The translations under genes were made by a program, and so were the position numbers. From contig NZ_JAGEKP010000013.1 in NCBI RefSeq assembly GCF_017565305.1, positions 186,001-250,000 on the forward strand: a stretch of DNA of 64,000 bases. Reading direction: 5' to 3'. Source of the stretch: Leifsonia sp. TF02-11 (GTDB lineage: Bacteria; Actinomycetota; Actinomycetes; Actinomycetales; Microbacteriaceae). Under the pieces are notes generated by a model. That model had not been told where the DNA came from and made no database searches. It saw only the letters and a list, made by a program, of their open reading frames with translations. Below are positions 53,502 to 63,510 of the stretch, piece after piece; the first letter of the stretch is position 1; the number at the start of each line of letters is the position of its first letter.

Positions 53502-54557
53502 TCAGCGTCCGGAGGCCGTCAATGTGTACGGCTGTGCCCGGTCCACGAACGAGGGATGAACGAGCGCGTTGGATGGGCCACCCCTTCCTTCGGCGCGCGC
53601 CGCCAACAGGTCCAAGCACAGGGATGCGACCCGCGCGAGGTTCTGGTCCACGCTCGAGAATCCGAGGAGGGCGGCAGTTCGAGAGTTGTCGAAGCCGGCC
53701 ACCCGGAGCCCCGCCCTTCGCTCATCCGCCGCGGCCTTCATGGCGCCGACGGCCAGGGTGTCGCTTGCGCAGACGAGCGCTTCCAGCTCGGGCACCCGGC
53801 GCAGGAGCTCCCGTACTGCAGCAGTGGCATGCTCGGCGTCGTCCGGGCATGCCTGCACGAGAGTGCTCAACGTCTCCGCGCCCAGGCCGCCACGCTCGAC
53901 CATCGCGGCCTCCCAGCCTGAGCGTCGGTCGACTCCCGTTCCCGAGGAGTACGTCCAGTCCAGGTACCCGATACGCGTCATCCCGGCGTCGAGGAATGAC
54001 CTGGTGGCATCGTATGTTCCCTGCCGCCCGTCGACGTCGACCCACAGGACGGGAGCAGCGCTCACGGTGCCGTCCGGCATCCAGGGCCGCCCGAAGAGAA
54101 CGCAGGGGATTTCGTGTTCGATCATCCAGGACACACGCGGATCGCCCGGGAAGGTGGAGGTCACGATGAGCCAGTCGGCGTCCCTCGCCTCCAGAAGCTC
54201 CCGGATCGTCCGGAGCTCGCGATCGGGCTGGTCCGCTGTGTAGGCGAGTGCCCGCATGCCTCGTGCCGAGACCTCGTCGATCGTGGCATGGATGAAGCGG
54301 TCGAGGAGGGATCCAGTGCCTTCGTCCCAGTTGGCGTCGAATCGGATCGCGACCGTGGCGGGGCGCCCCGTCCGCAGTCGTTTAGCGGATGCGTTCGGGC
54401 GGTAGTTCAAACGGGCGATCGCGTCGTGCACCCGCTCCTTCGTGCTCTCCGCCACCCGCTCGGGGGCGTTCAACACATTGGAGACCGTCTGGTGCGAGAC
54501 GCCGGCAGCGTGCGCGACCTCGCCGATGGTCGTCGGCCGGGACCCCTCGTGGCTCAT
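53502..54557 (-). CDS. LacI-family transcriptional regulator
   Basis: 351 residues from ATG at 54557. The HTH (TTIGEVAHAAGVSHQTVSNVLNAPERVAESTKERVHDAIARLNYRPNASAKRLRTGR) includes the hinge helix. The periplasmic-binding-like effector domain (about 65-340) contains VAGFDNS, as in sugar-responsive members. It lies between the MpaB-like gene (10 nt upstream) and the deoxyribosyltransferase-like gene; no sugar transporter is adjacent, so the target may be elsewhere. Confidence 0.9.
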   Translation of the reverse strand: MSHEGSRPTTIGEVAHAAGVSHQTVSNVLNAPERVAESTKERVHDAIARLNYRPNASAKRLRTGRPATVAIRFDANWDEGTGSLLDRFIHATIDEVSARGMRALAYTADQPDRELRTIRELLEARDADWLIVTSTFPGDPRVSWMIEHEIPCVLFGRPWMPDGTVSAAPVLWVDVDGRQGTYDATRSFLDAGMTRIGYLDWTYSSGTGVDRRSGWEAAMVERGGLGAETLSTLVQACPDDAEHATAAVRELLRRVPELEALVCASDTLAVGAMKAAADERRAGLRVAGFDNSRTAALLGFSSVDQNLARVASLCLDLLAARAEGRGGPSNALVHPSFVDRAQPYTLTASGR

Positions 54558-54567
54558 CTTCGGCAGT

Positions 54568-55404
54568 CTATTCCGGCTGTCGCGCGTGGTTTCGCGCACG
54601 GGGCGCGTCCGCCGCCTCCCGCTGCAACCGCCGCAGGGAGACGTCGCGCGGGCGGTGTCGCACTGCGGCGGGGAGGTGCGGGTAGACAGCCGCGGTCCAC
54701 CGCATGCGCCGGTCGAACCTGCGCTCGAGACGGTCGTCCCACGGCAGCGCGAACAGTCCGCGAACGCTGGGAGGCAACAGTCCCGTCGTGACGAGGCGCC
54801 ACGACGGAAGCGCGATCCTCGACCATGCCGGCACACCGGACGGGTGGAGGATCTGCTCGGCGAGCCGACGTGTCGAATCGTTCACGGCGAGCTGCCGGAG
54901 CATCCCGTCCCAGTACCGCCCGAATGCGACCGTGTCGGCGGGCCACTCCTCCGGCCGGAGTTGGAGGTTGAGACCGAGCTGTCGGAAGTCCCGGTACACC
55001 CGTTCGCGAGACGCGTCGGCCAGCGGGCCGTACACCCGCTCGTTCAGGTCGATCATCGTCGAATAGAGGGTCGCGGAGACCCACAGCTGCAGTTCCGATT
55101 CGAACGCACTGTACGCGGGCAGGTCGCCGCTCCGGGGGGCGTGCACCGGGCCGTGCGCGCGGTTGACCTGCCTCCGAATCGTGTCGAAGGTCTCGGGAGA
55201 CGCGAAGACCGCGCCGTACACGAAGATCATCGTGGAGTGGAACCTGTCCACGATCCGGGTGGCGAAGTCGCTGTGCTCGGCCACCCCGCGTCCCACTGCC
55301 GGGTGAGCGATCTGCAGCAGCAGCGCTCGGCCGGCGCCGGCGAGCGAGAGCGCTTCGCCGGCGATCGACCGGAGATCGGAGTGCCGCGCGGGCGGGGCGG
55401 TCAT
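54568..55404 (-). CDS. Oxygenase MpaB-family (DUF2236) protein
   Basis: 278 residues from ATG at 55404 (a GTG five codons earlier is possible). GEALSLAGAGRALLLQIAHPAVGRGVAEHSDF, RFHSTMIFVYGAVFASPET and the W-V-S-A-T-L-Y segment are family motifs. DUF2236 members include a haem-type latex-clearing oxygenase and the MpaB lyase, so an oxidative activity on lipids or isoprenoids is possible. The last 30 residues are Arg-rich and not conserved. Ten nt before the LacI gene, likely one transcript. Confidence 0.82.
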   Translation of the reverse strand: MTAPPARHSDLRSIAGEALSLAGAGRALLLQIAHPAVGRGVAEHSDFATRIVDRFHSTMIFVYGAVFASPETFDTIRRQVNRAHGPVHAPRSGDLPAYSAFESELQLWVSATLYSTMIDLNERVYGPLADASRERVYRDFRQLGLNLQLRPEEWPADTVAFGRYWDGMLRQLAVNDSTRRLAEQILHPSGVPAWSRIALPSWRLVTTGLLPPSVRGLFALPWDDRLERRFDRRMRWTAAVYPHLPAAVRHRPRDVSLRRLQREAADAPRARNHARQPE

Positions 55405-55446
55405 GCGACCATGATCCACCCGACCGGCCCGGCCGCGCGGCCCCGA

Positions 55447-56913
55447 TCATGGGCGCAAGCTTCGGCGTACCGAGCGATGCGCTCCTCGGCGGGCGCAACC
55501 CGCGATCAGCGTCGACGCGATCCCGAGACCGACGAGGGTCGCGGCGAACGCAACGGACCCGGTCTCCGCACGATCCCCGGTCGCCGCAAGCTGGGTGCGC
55601 GGCGTCTCCGCAGGCGCAGAGACCAGCGTGATCTCGGAGGCGATGCCGAACGCCGACTGCCACGGCCGGATCCGCTCGGCGCCCGCGTCCGGCTCCACGG
55701 CTGCCGGATCGATGCGTTCCGTCCAGACGTAGTGCCCGGCCGCGGAGAGCGTGCACTCCGGCGTCTCGTACTCGCCCGTGCCGGTCACCGCCGTCTCGAC
55801 GACGCACACCACGGGTGAGCCCTCGGGTACGGCGTCGGATTCGACGATCGGGTCGCTGAATGGCCCGTGGAGCGTGCTCTCGACGATCGCTTCGACGGGT
55901 TCGAACCCGTCGTCCGTCGCCCGCACACCCCACGACGGGAGCAGACCGTCGCCGGTGTCGACGGTCACGGTCAGGCGATCGTGCACGGTTGCGCCGGGCG
56001 CGGCGACCGCGGTGCTCGTCACCGTCGCGACCAGTGGCTGGAACGGCAATGGCGACGGCCCCGTCGCGGAGGCCTCCGCATCCGCCTCCGCTGTGGCGGG
56101 TACGGCGATGAGAACGGCCTGCGCGTCGTCGTGCGGCACGGCCACCAGCATGCGATCGCCGTAGGGGAGGGCGGAGAACTCCGCGTGAGCAGTCACTGTG
56201 ATGCTGGTATCGGTTCCCGTCGGAGTGATCTCGACATCGGTGCCGTTCGGCAGCTCGGCCGTCGTGCTTCCGTCGTCGAACGAAGCGCCGCCGAGCGTCA
56301 CACGAGCGAGGTGACTGCCGGGGGCGACGAGCTCCGAGCCGGCCGGTCGCACGACGGTGAGCTCCACGCGCACGCGTCCCGGACCGGTCTCCGCCAGTTC
56401 GACGACGGTGGCGGCCCTGACGGCGTTCGATCCGTGCCGCGCCGCCTCGTCCACCATCTCGTGGGCACGGGCGAGAACGTGCGGGGCGTCAGCTCCGGCG
56501 CGCGCTGCGACGTCCTCAGGCGTGTGCCCGTTGAGCCCGGCGACGAGCCAGGTCGCGATCTGACCGGCTGCCGCCGTCAGCTGGTCGTCGGTTCCCGCCC
56601 AGCTGCGCGAGATGTACGCGAGCGAAGCCGCTTGCTGCGGCGTGTACCACCCGAGTTCAGCGGCCTCGGCGTAGTCGAGGCCGTGGCCGGTCGGGCTCGG
56701 CTTGCCGGCGTTGAGGCAGAACCCCTGGCGGCCGTCGTCCATGCGATAGGTGCCGAGCCACCAGCCGTCGCTGGACAGATAGCCGGGTCCGTGTCCTGCG
56801 CCCGTGAGCGCCCGGGCATCGGGCGCGATCACGAGGGCCTGGAGCATGCCGAGGAAGACGGCGAGGCCGGCGAGGGCGAAGGCGGTCACGAAGGTCGAAA
56901 TGCGATGTGTCAT
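55447..56913 (-). CDS. Thioester-domain surface protein with LAATG sorting signal
   Basis: 488 residues. A signal peptide (1-36) is followed by a thioester domain (about 40-150): C66 in QGFCLNAG and Q118 in AGQIATW fit the [YFL]C and Q-x-x-hydrophobic motifs whose side chains form an internal thioester in adhesins of Gram-positive bacteria. Several beta-rich repeats follow (about 160-430). The C-terminus has LAATG (442-446), a hydrophobic segment and an RRGAHRSVRRSLRP tail, a class E sortase-type sorting signal. Presumably wall-anchored and covalently adhesive. No sortase gene lies in the window. ATG at 56913. Confidence 0.78.
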   Translation of the reverse strand: MTHRISTFVTAFALAGLAVFLGMLQALVIAPDARALTGAGHGPGYLSSDGWWLGTYRMDDGRQGFCLNAGKPSPTGHGLDYAEAAELGWYTPQQAASLAYISRSWAGTDDQLTAAAGQIATWLVAGLNGHTPEDVAARAGADAPHVLARAHEMVDEAARHGSNAVRAATVVELAETGPGRVRVELTVVRPAGSELVAPGSHLARVTLGGASFDDGSTTAELPNGTDVEITPTGTDTSITVTAHAEFSALPYGDRMLVAVPHDDAQAVLIAVPATAEADAEASATGPSPLPFQPLVATVTSTAVAAPGATVHDRLTVTVDTGDGLLPSWGVRATDDGFEPVEAIVESTLHGPFSDPIVESDAVPEGSPVVCVVETAVTGTGEYETPECTLSAAGHYVWTERIDPAAVEPDAGAERIRPWQSAFGIASEITLVSAPAETPRTQLAATGDRAETGSVAFAATLVGLGIASTLIAGCARRGAHRSVRRSLRP

Positions 56914-57147
56914 GCCCTCCACGGTCGCCGTCTCGGGCCCGGTCAGAGCCGGCCGCGACCGGATCAGTGGAGTACTCGCTCACGCCGCCGGCTGTGGAGG
57001 AGAAACGGATTCGGGCTGTTCAGTCGAACGCGCTAAAGTTCTCACTGGCGAATTTATCTCGGCGTCGAGCTATTCTCCCGCCGGACCGCCCAGGAGATAT
57101 CAGCCGGAGCGTCACGAGCGCGCCGGGCATCAGCGGATTGGATAACC

Positions 57148-58311
57148 GTGGATCTATTCGAGTACCAGGCCAGAGACCTGTTTGAGAAGTACGGCGTCCC
57201 GGTCCTTCCGGGCATCGTCGCAGACACTCCGGAGGAGGTCCGCGCGGCCGCGGAGAAGCTGGGCGGCGTCACCGTCGTCAAGGCGCAGGTCAAGGTCGGA
57301 GGCCGTGGCAAGGCGGGCGGCGTGAAGGTCGCCAAGACCCCCGACGACGCCGAAGAGGCCGCCAAGGCCATCCTGGGCCTGGACATCAAGGGCCACGTGG
57401 TCCGCCGGGTGATGGTCGCGGGCGGCGCCCGCATCGCCCGCGAGTTCTACTTCTCCGTGCTCCTCGACCGGGCGAACCGCTCGTACCTGTCGCTGACGAG
57501 CGTCGAGGGCGGCATGGAGATCGAGCAGCTGGCCGTCGAGAAGCCGGAGGCGCTCGCCCGCATCGAGGTCGACCCCCGTGCCGGCCTCGACTCCGCGAAG
57601 GCCGTCGAGATCGCCAAGGCGGCCGGCTTCCCCGACGAGCTGGTCGACAAGGTCGCCGACGTCTTCGTGAAGCTGTACGCGGTCTACACCGGCGAGGACG
57701 CGACGCTGGTGGAGGTCAACCCGCTCGTCCTCACCGAGGAGGGCGACATCATCGCCCTCGACGGCAAGGTCACGCTCGACGAGAACGCCGACTTCCGTCA
57801 CCCCGACCACGAGTCCCTCGAAGACGCCGAGGCCGCTGACCCGCTGGAGGCCAAGGCCAAGAAGGCCGGCCTCAACTACGTCAAGCTCGACGGTCAGGTC
57901 GGCATCATCGGCAACGGCGCGGGCCTGGTCATGTCCACCCTCGACGTCGTCGCCTACGCGGGAGAGAAGCACAAGGGCGTCAAGCCGGCGAACTTCCTCG
58001 ACATCGGCGGCGGCGCGTCCGCCGAGGTCATGGCCGCGGGTCTCGACGTCATCCTGAACGACCCGCAGGTGAAGAGCGTCTTCGTCAACGTCTTCGGCGG
58101 CATCACGGCCTGCGACGCGGTCGCGAACGGCATCGTCAAGGCGCTCGAGATCCTCGGCGACGAGGCGAACAAGCCGCTCGTCGTCCGTCTCGACGGCAAC
58201 AAGGTCGACGAGGGTCGCCACATCCTCACCGAGGCGAACCACCCGCTGGTGACCCTCGCACTCACCATGGACGAAGGCGCCGACAAGGCCGCCGAGCTGG
58301 CAGCGAAGTAA
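57148..58311 (+). CDS. sucC: Succinyl-CoA synthetase (ADP-forming), beta subunit
   Basis: 387 residues. ATP-grasp domain opening [70 protein letters not shown] and the C-terminal CoA-ligase part [28 protein letters not shown]. With SucD it makes ATP and succinate from succinyl-CoA in the citric acid cycle. GTG start; 234-nt divergent region before it shared with the surface-protein gene. Confidence 0.97.
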   Translation: MDLFEYQARDLFEKYGVPVLPGIVADTPEEVRAAAEKLGGVTVVKAQVKVGGRGKAGGVKVAKTPDDAEEAAKAILGLDIKGHVVRRVMVAGGARIAREFYFSVLLDRANRSYLSLTSVEGGMEIEQLAVEKPEALARIEVDPRAGLDSAKAVEIAKAAGFPDELVDKVADVFVKLYAVYTGEDATLVEVNPLVLTEEGDIIALDGKVTLDENADFRHPDHESLEDAEAADPLEAKAKKAGLNYVKLDGQVGIIGNGAGLVMSTLDVVAYAGEKHKGVKPANFLDIGGGASAEVMAAGLDVILNDPQVKSVFVNVFGGITACDAVANGIVKALEILGDEANKPLVVRLDGNKVDEGRHILTEANHPLVTLALTMDEGADKAAELAAK

Positions 58312-59217
<906 letters not shown>

Positions 59218-59235
59218 CCCGTATCGACTGAACGC

Positions 59236-59283
59236 CGGCACAGGGCCGGACTCCTCCACAGAGTCCGGCCCTGTGCCGTTTGT
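59236..59283 (+). terminator. Terminator after sucCD
   Basis: A perfect 18-bp stem (59236-59253 with 59261-59278) around CTCCACA, followed by TTTGTCC. It starts 18 nt after the sucD stop. Confidence 0.9.
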
Positions 59284-59365
59284 CCACCACTCGTTTCGGG
59301 GCCTGCCCGTGCCGCCCGGCACGGCGCTACAGTGAGGCATCACCGCCCGGAGGGGGATGCTGCCG

Positions 59366-60751
59366 ATGCCGAAGATGACGAATGCCGAGCTCGCTCGGCG
59401 CGTCGCAGCGCTCGAGGCCGAGAACACCGCTCTTCGGAGCCGGCTCGACGAGAACGCGACCGAGCCGCTCCCCGAGACCGGCGCGCTCTCCCCGGCGAAG
59501 CACAAGCGCGGGTGGGGCTGGACGCTCCTGGCCGTCGTCCTCATCGTGATCGGGGCGATCCTCGCACCGGTCGCCGTCGTCGCCTCCTGGGCGAAAGTGC
59601 AGCTGACGGACACCGATACCTTCGTCGCCACCTATGCGCCGCTCGCAGACGATCCCGCCGTGCAGGCGTACGTGACCGACGAGACGGTGAAGGTGATCCA
59701 GCAGCATGTCGACATCCCGAAGCTGACCTCCCAGGTGATCGACGGCATCACGGGCCTCGGCACCGGTCCCGTCGCCACGAAGGCCCTGGACGCGCTCAAA
59801 GCTCCCCTCGCGCAGGGCATCGTGTCGTTGATCCAGACGACGGTCGGTCGGTTCGTGTCGTCCGACGCCTTCGCGCAGGTCTGGCAGGACGCCCTGCGTG
59901 CGAGTCACACCCAGCTGGTCGCGACGATGCAGGGCAATCCGAAAGCGGCGATCACTGTGGGAGCCGACGGGTCGGTCGGCGTGCAGCTCGGTCCGATCAT
60001 CGACCGGGTCAAACAGCTTCTCGAAGACCAGGGCCTCTCGTTCGCCGCGCAGATCCCGACCATCGACAAGACGATCACGGTGGCGCAGAACTCGTCCATC
60101 CCGACTCTCCAGATGTTCTACAACCTGGCCATCGTCGCAGGGGCCTGGTTGCCCTGGGTCGCGATCGGCCTGCTCGCCCTGGGAGTCGTCGTCGCCCGGC
60201 GGCGTGCGCTCGCCCTCATCGGCGCGGCCAGTGCGCTGGGCGTCGCGATGATCGTGGTGGTCGCGGGCATCAGCATCGGCCAGATCGTGTTCGTCGCCTC
60301 GGCGTCGCCCGGGCTGGTGCCGGCCGGGGTCGCGAAGACGCTCTACGCCACGGTCTCGACGGCGATGAAGGACACCGGCGTCGCGGTCCTCGTGCTCGCG
60401 ATCGTCGTCGCGCTGGTCGCGTGGTACTCCGGTCCGTTCGGCGTGCCACGGCGTCTGCGCGGCTTCTTCGGGTCCGGTGTCACCTGGGTGCGGGAATCCG
60501 CGGAACGCCACGGCATCTCCACAGGCCGGACCGGCGAGTGGATCTACGCCCAGCGGGTGCTGCTGCGCAGCGCCGTGGCGGTGATCGCGGCAGCGATCGT
60601 GCTGTTCGTGCGTCCGCTCACCCCGTCGCTCATCATCTGGACCCTCGTGATCGCCGCGGTGGTCATCGCGATCCTGGAGCTGGTGCAGCGACCGATCATC
60701 ACCATTCCGGAGGACGCCGACGACGACACGCCCGTGATGACCGTGTCCTGA
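59366..60751 (+). CDS. Hypothetical membrane protein with N-terminal coiled coil
   Basis: 461 residues from ATG at 59366 (an ATG 3 codons upstream has a ribosome site too close). A short coiled coil (MTNAELARRVAALEAENTALRSRLDEN) precedes the first helix (about 50-75). An outer domain of about 190 residues follows (DTDTFVATYAPLADDPAVQAYVTDETVKVIQQHVDIPKLTSQV), then three or more helices (about 260-385) and two near the C-terminus (about 405-445). The pattern occurs in uncharacterised actinobacterial membrane proteins; no enzyme motif seen. Confidence 0.75.
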   Translation: MPKMTNAELARRVAALEAENTALRSRLDENATEPLPETGALSPAKHKRGWGWTLLAVVLIVIGAILAPVAVVASWAKVQLTDTDTFVATYAPLADDPAVQAYVTDETVKVIQQHVDIPKLTSQVIDGITGLGTGPVATKALDALKAPLAQGIVSLIQTTVGRFVSSDAFAQVWQDALRASHTQLVATMQGNPKAAITVGADGSVGVQLGPIIDRVKQLLEDQGLSFAAQIPTIDKTITVAQNSSIPTLQMFYNLAIVAGAWLPWVAIGLLALGVVVARRRALALIGAASALGVAMIVVVAGISIGQIVFVASASPGLVPAGVAKTLYATVSTAMKDTGVAVLVLAIVVALVAWYSGPFGVPRRLRGFFGSGVTWVRESAERHGISTGRTGEWIYAQRVLLRSAVAVIAAAIVLFVRPLTPSLIIWTLVIAAVVIAILELVQRPIITIPEDADDDTPVMTVS

Positions 60752-60770
60752 GCGCACCGGCCCTCATCGC

Positions 60771-61844
60771 TCAGCGTGCTTTGAAGAGGGCGAAGAGGTC
60801 GCTCTCGCGGACAGCGGAGGCCGCCGCCCCGACGCCGACCACGAACATCGCCGCGGCGGTCACGGCGGTCAGCGCCGACGCCGGAGGCAGGGCGCTCACG
60901 GCGCCCTCCGACGCCAGGACACCGAGTCCGTGGGTCAGCGTCGCGATCGCCAGCGCGGGGAGGCCGACGAGCGCGGCCTCCACGAGCAGCGTCCCCGTGA
61001 CGAAGGCGCGGCTGGCGCCGGCATGCAGCGAACCGGCCAGCTCGAGCCGGCGCGCGCGGGCGTACACGACCCCGAGGAGCAGCGCACCGACGGCTGCGGC
61101 GGCCGGCGCGAATCGACTCGTCCGCTGGTCGAATGCAGAGGCGCCGGAGAACTCCTGGCCGACGACTGGATTCAGCGGGTCGATCGAGGTCTCCTTCGAC
61201 GGCGCGTCGGGGGAGAGCGCGGTCAGGAGGAGCGGATCGCGGTCCCGGCCGGCAGGCCAGATGTCCGCCCAGCACTCGCCCGCTGTTCCCGTCGCCGGAA
61301 CGATCGAGACCAGCGCGGACGACAGCCGTGACGCCGCGCCGTCGCGTGGGCCGGGTGCGAACGTCCCGAGCACGGTGACCGGGCCTTCTCGCGTCATCAG
61401 GCGGGTACCGCTATCCGCGCCGAGCTCGGTGGCGAACGTGGTCGTGAGGTACACGCCGCCTCGGCCGGTGTCTGCGATGCCCAGCCGGGATGCCAGTCCC
61501 GGTGAGACCTCGAAGACCGGGATCGCGCTGGAGCCCGGTTCGAGCAGTGCGATCGACTCCCGCTGGGTGAGCGATCCGGAACCCGCGAATCCCGCGGTGC
61601 CGGGGAGGCTCTCGCAGCGGGCCCGGTCGACGGCGTCGGGCGAGGAGAGCACGCGCGTCGCGCCGCCCGCCGCCCGGAACGCCTCGGCCTGGCGTTCCAG
61701 CCCGGCGATCGTGAGGGTGTCGAGGAGCGCAGCCGCCGCGATGATCGCGGAGAGGACCGCACCGTGGACAACGGAACGCAGCGGGCCGGTCGCGACATTC
61801 CGTCTGCTCTCGCCGACCAGGGACCGCAGCCGGACGAGTCTCAC
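60771..61844 (-). CDS. ABC transporter permease-like protein (FtsX/MacB-type)
   Basis: 357 residues from GTG at 61844. One helix near the N-terminus (VVHGAVLSAIIAAAALLDTLTIAG), an extracellular region of about 190 residues (ERQAEAFRAAGGATRVLSSP to SAFDQRTSRF), then three helices (APAAAAVGALLLGVVYARARRLEL, FVTGTLLVEAALVGLPALAIATL, ALTAVTAAAMFVVGVGAAA). This is a MacB/FtsX-like topology, though sequence similarity is weak. GTGA overlap with the ATPase gene. Presumed membrane part of the exporter. Confidence 0.7.
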   Translation of the reverse strand: MRLVRLRSLVGESRRNVATGPLRSVVHGAVLSAIIAAAALLDTLTIAGLERQAEAFRAAGGATRVLSSPDAVDRARCESLPGTAGFAGSGSLTQRESIALLEPGSSAIPVFEVSPGLASRLGIADTGRGGVYLTTTFATELGADSGTRLMTREGPVTVLGTFAPGPRDGAASRLSSALVSIVPATGTAGECWADIWPAGRDRDPLLLTALSPDAPSKETSIDPLNPVVGQEFSGASAFDQRTSRFAPAAAAVGALLLGVVYARARRLELAGSLHAGASRAFVTGTLLVEAALVGLPALAIATLTHGLGVLASEGAVSALPPASALTAVTAAAMFVVGVGAAASAVRESDLFALFKAR

Positions 61845-62485
61845 GACCGGTGGCCTTCCGCCGCGATCGTCGCCCGGTCCAGTGTCAGCCGCTGCGTGCA
61901 CGCCGTGACCGTGTCCTGGTCGTGCGTCGCCACCACGACGATGGCGCCGATCCCGGCGAGGGACCGGAGCACGCCGTTCACGGTCGCGGCGTTGGTGCGG
62001 TCGAGCTGTGCGGTCGGTTCGTCGACGAGCAGCAGGTCGGGCTCGGCGGCGATCGCCCGGCAGAGCATGAGCCGTTGGGCCTCGCCGCCCGAGAGTTGGG
62101 CGAAGGTGCTCTCGGCCCGTGCGACCAGCCCCAGTTCGTCGAGGATGCGCAGGGCACGGCGGGAGGCCGACGCACGGTCGCCGCCTCGGGCGATGATCGG
62201 GTAGGCGACGTGATCGAGGGCGGTGCGGTGCGCCTGCCCGTGCGGGTTCTGGAATACCCAGCCGACCCGGCGGATGCCGGTGCGCTCGATGCCGCCGGCG
62301 GTCGGGGCTTCCCACCCGGCGAGGAGCGACAGCAGTGTGGACTTGCCCGAGCCCGACGGTCCGGTCACGCCCCAGACGTCGCCCGGTGCCATCGTCGCGG
62401 TGAGGTCGCGGAAGATGGGCGCGCCGGGGTTGAACGCGAACGCGACACCGGTGAGCGTCAATCGTGCGCCCGTGGCGGCGCTCAT
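61841..62485 (-). CDS. ABC transporter ATP-binding protein, LolD/MacB-type
   Basis: 214 residues, a single ATPase domain: Walker A GPSGSGKSTLLSLLAG, Q loop VFQNPHGQ, signature LSGGEAQRLMLCRAIAAEPDLLLVDEPTAQLD and switch VATHDQD. Short length and the LSGGEAQR signature place it with LolD/MacB/FtsE-type export systems. ATGA overlap with the adaptor gene upstream and GTGA overlap with the permease downstream. Confidence 0.92.
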   Translation of the reverse strand: MSAATGARLTLTGVAFAFNPGAPIFRDLTATMAPGDVWGVTGPSGSGKSTLLSLLAGWEAPTAGGIERTGIRRVGWVFQNPHGQAHRTALDHVAYPIIARGGDRASASRRALRILDELGLVARAESTFAQLSGGEAQRLMLCRAIAAEPDLLLVDEPTAQLDRTNAATVNGVLRSLAGIGAIVVVATHDQDTVTACTQRLTLDRATIAAEGHRS

Positions 62486-63510
62486 CCGCACCCTTTCGCC
62501 GTCACCGCGGCGCCGATCCGGATGCGCTTCGGGACGTCTCCGTCGAAGACGACGAACGAGGAGCCGAGCCGGCTGGCGACGATCCGCACGGCGGCGGTCG
62601 CCCCGCTCTCGAGCTGGACGCACCGCGCGCCCGCCGCGGCGCCGATCAGCGCGCCCGGCGGCACCGCCACCACGTGGAGCGGCGTGACGAGTCGAGCCGT
62701 GACTGAGAGGGGGGAGTCTTTCGGTTTGGCGGCGTTCGCCAAGTACTCCGGCGACGCGGCGATCCCGTCGAGGACGGCGCGGTCGCCGACAACTCCGCTG
62801 TCGGGCATCGTGAACTCGTGGGCGCCCAGCCGGAGGATGCGGTCGCCGGGGACCACCGTCGACGTCTCGCCGCTGACGAGGGTGAGCGAGCGGAGGGTGC
62901 CGGGAACCTCCGCGTAGGGGCTCCCGAGCTCGTACCGTTCGCCGACGGTGACCTCGCACGAGGAGACCGTAACGGTCGGTGCCGGAAGCCACGCGATGCT
63001 CGACAGCCGCAGCACGCCGTCGGCGGGCGCAACGCCGGTTCGCCGCTGGAGCTCCTTCACGGCGTCCCGCACCGCCGCGCTGTAGCGGCCCTCGGCGTCC
63101 ACCGCGAACCCGAGGCCGCGCAGGGCACCCCGCAGCGCCGTCACGTCGGTGCCCTCGTCGTCGGGCGCGAGGTCGCGGAAGAGTGGCGTGCCGCTCGACA
63201 GGGCCACGATCGGCGCCGCGTCGACGTGCGCGATGACGTCGCCGCTCGCGAAGGCGGCGCCGGGCACGCAACCGGACCCCGTCACCATCCCGCTCGTGTT
63301 CAGCGCGATGGCGGCGGTGCGCTCGACATCGGCGGTGAGCCCCATCGAGCGTTCGTCCCGGAACTCCGTCTCCTGCAGGCCGAGCGTGCGCGGGGCCTTC
63401 GGAGTCTGGAGGCTGGCGGGGGCCGACGGCGCGAACATCGAAACGATGAGGATGCCGGCCGCCAGTCCGGCCAGAGCGGTGGCGACGGGGAGCAGGAGGC
63501 GGCGGATCAC
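62482..63510 (-). CDS. Membrane-anchored adaptor with peptidoglycan-binding domain
   Basis: 342 residues from GTG at 63510. One N-terminal helix (IRRLLLPVATALAGLAAGILIVSM), then an extracellular portion. A lipoyl/HlyD-like segment (GSGCVPGAAFASGDVIAHVDAAPIVALSSGTPLFRDL) is followed by a PG_binding_1-like domain (about 115-160: EGTDVTALRGALRGLGFAVDAEGRYSAAVRDAVKELQRRTGV) and beta-rich barrel parts. This suits a Gram-positive periplasmic-adaptor-like subunit that reaches into the wall. Coupled to its neighbours by 4-nt overlaps. Confidence 0.75.
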   Translation of the reverse strand: MIRRLLLPVATALAGLAAGILIVSMFAPSAPASLQTPKAPRTLGLQETEFRDERSMGLTADVERTAAIALNTSGMVTGSGCVPGAAFASGDVIAHVDAAPIVALSSGTPLFRDLAPDDEGTDVTALRGALRGLGFAVDAEGRYSAAVRDAVKELQRRTGVAPADGVLRLSSIAWLPAPTVTVSSCEVTVGERYELGSPYAEVPGTLRSLTLVSGETSTVVPGDRILRLGAHEFTMPDSGVVGDRAVLDGIAASPEYLANAAKPKDSPLSVTARLVTPLHVVAVPPGALIGAAAGARCVQLESGATAAVRIVASRLGSSFVVFDGDVPKRIRIGAAVTAKGCG

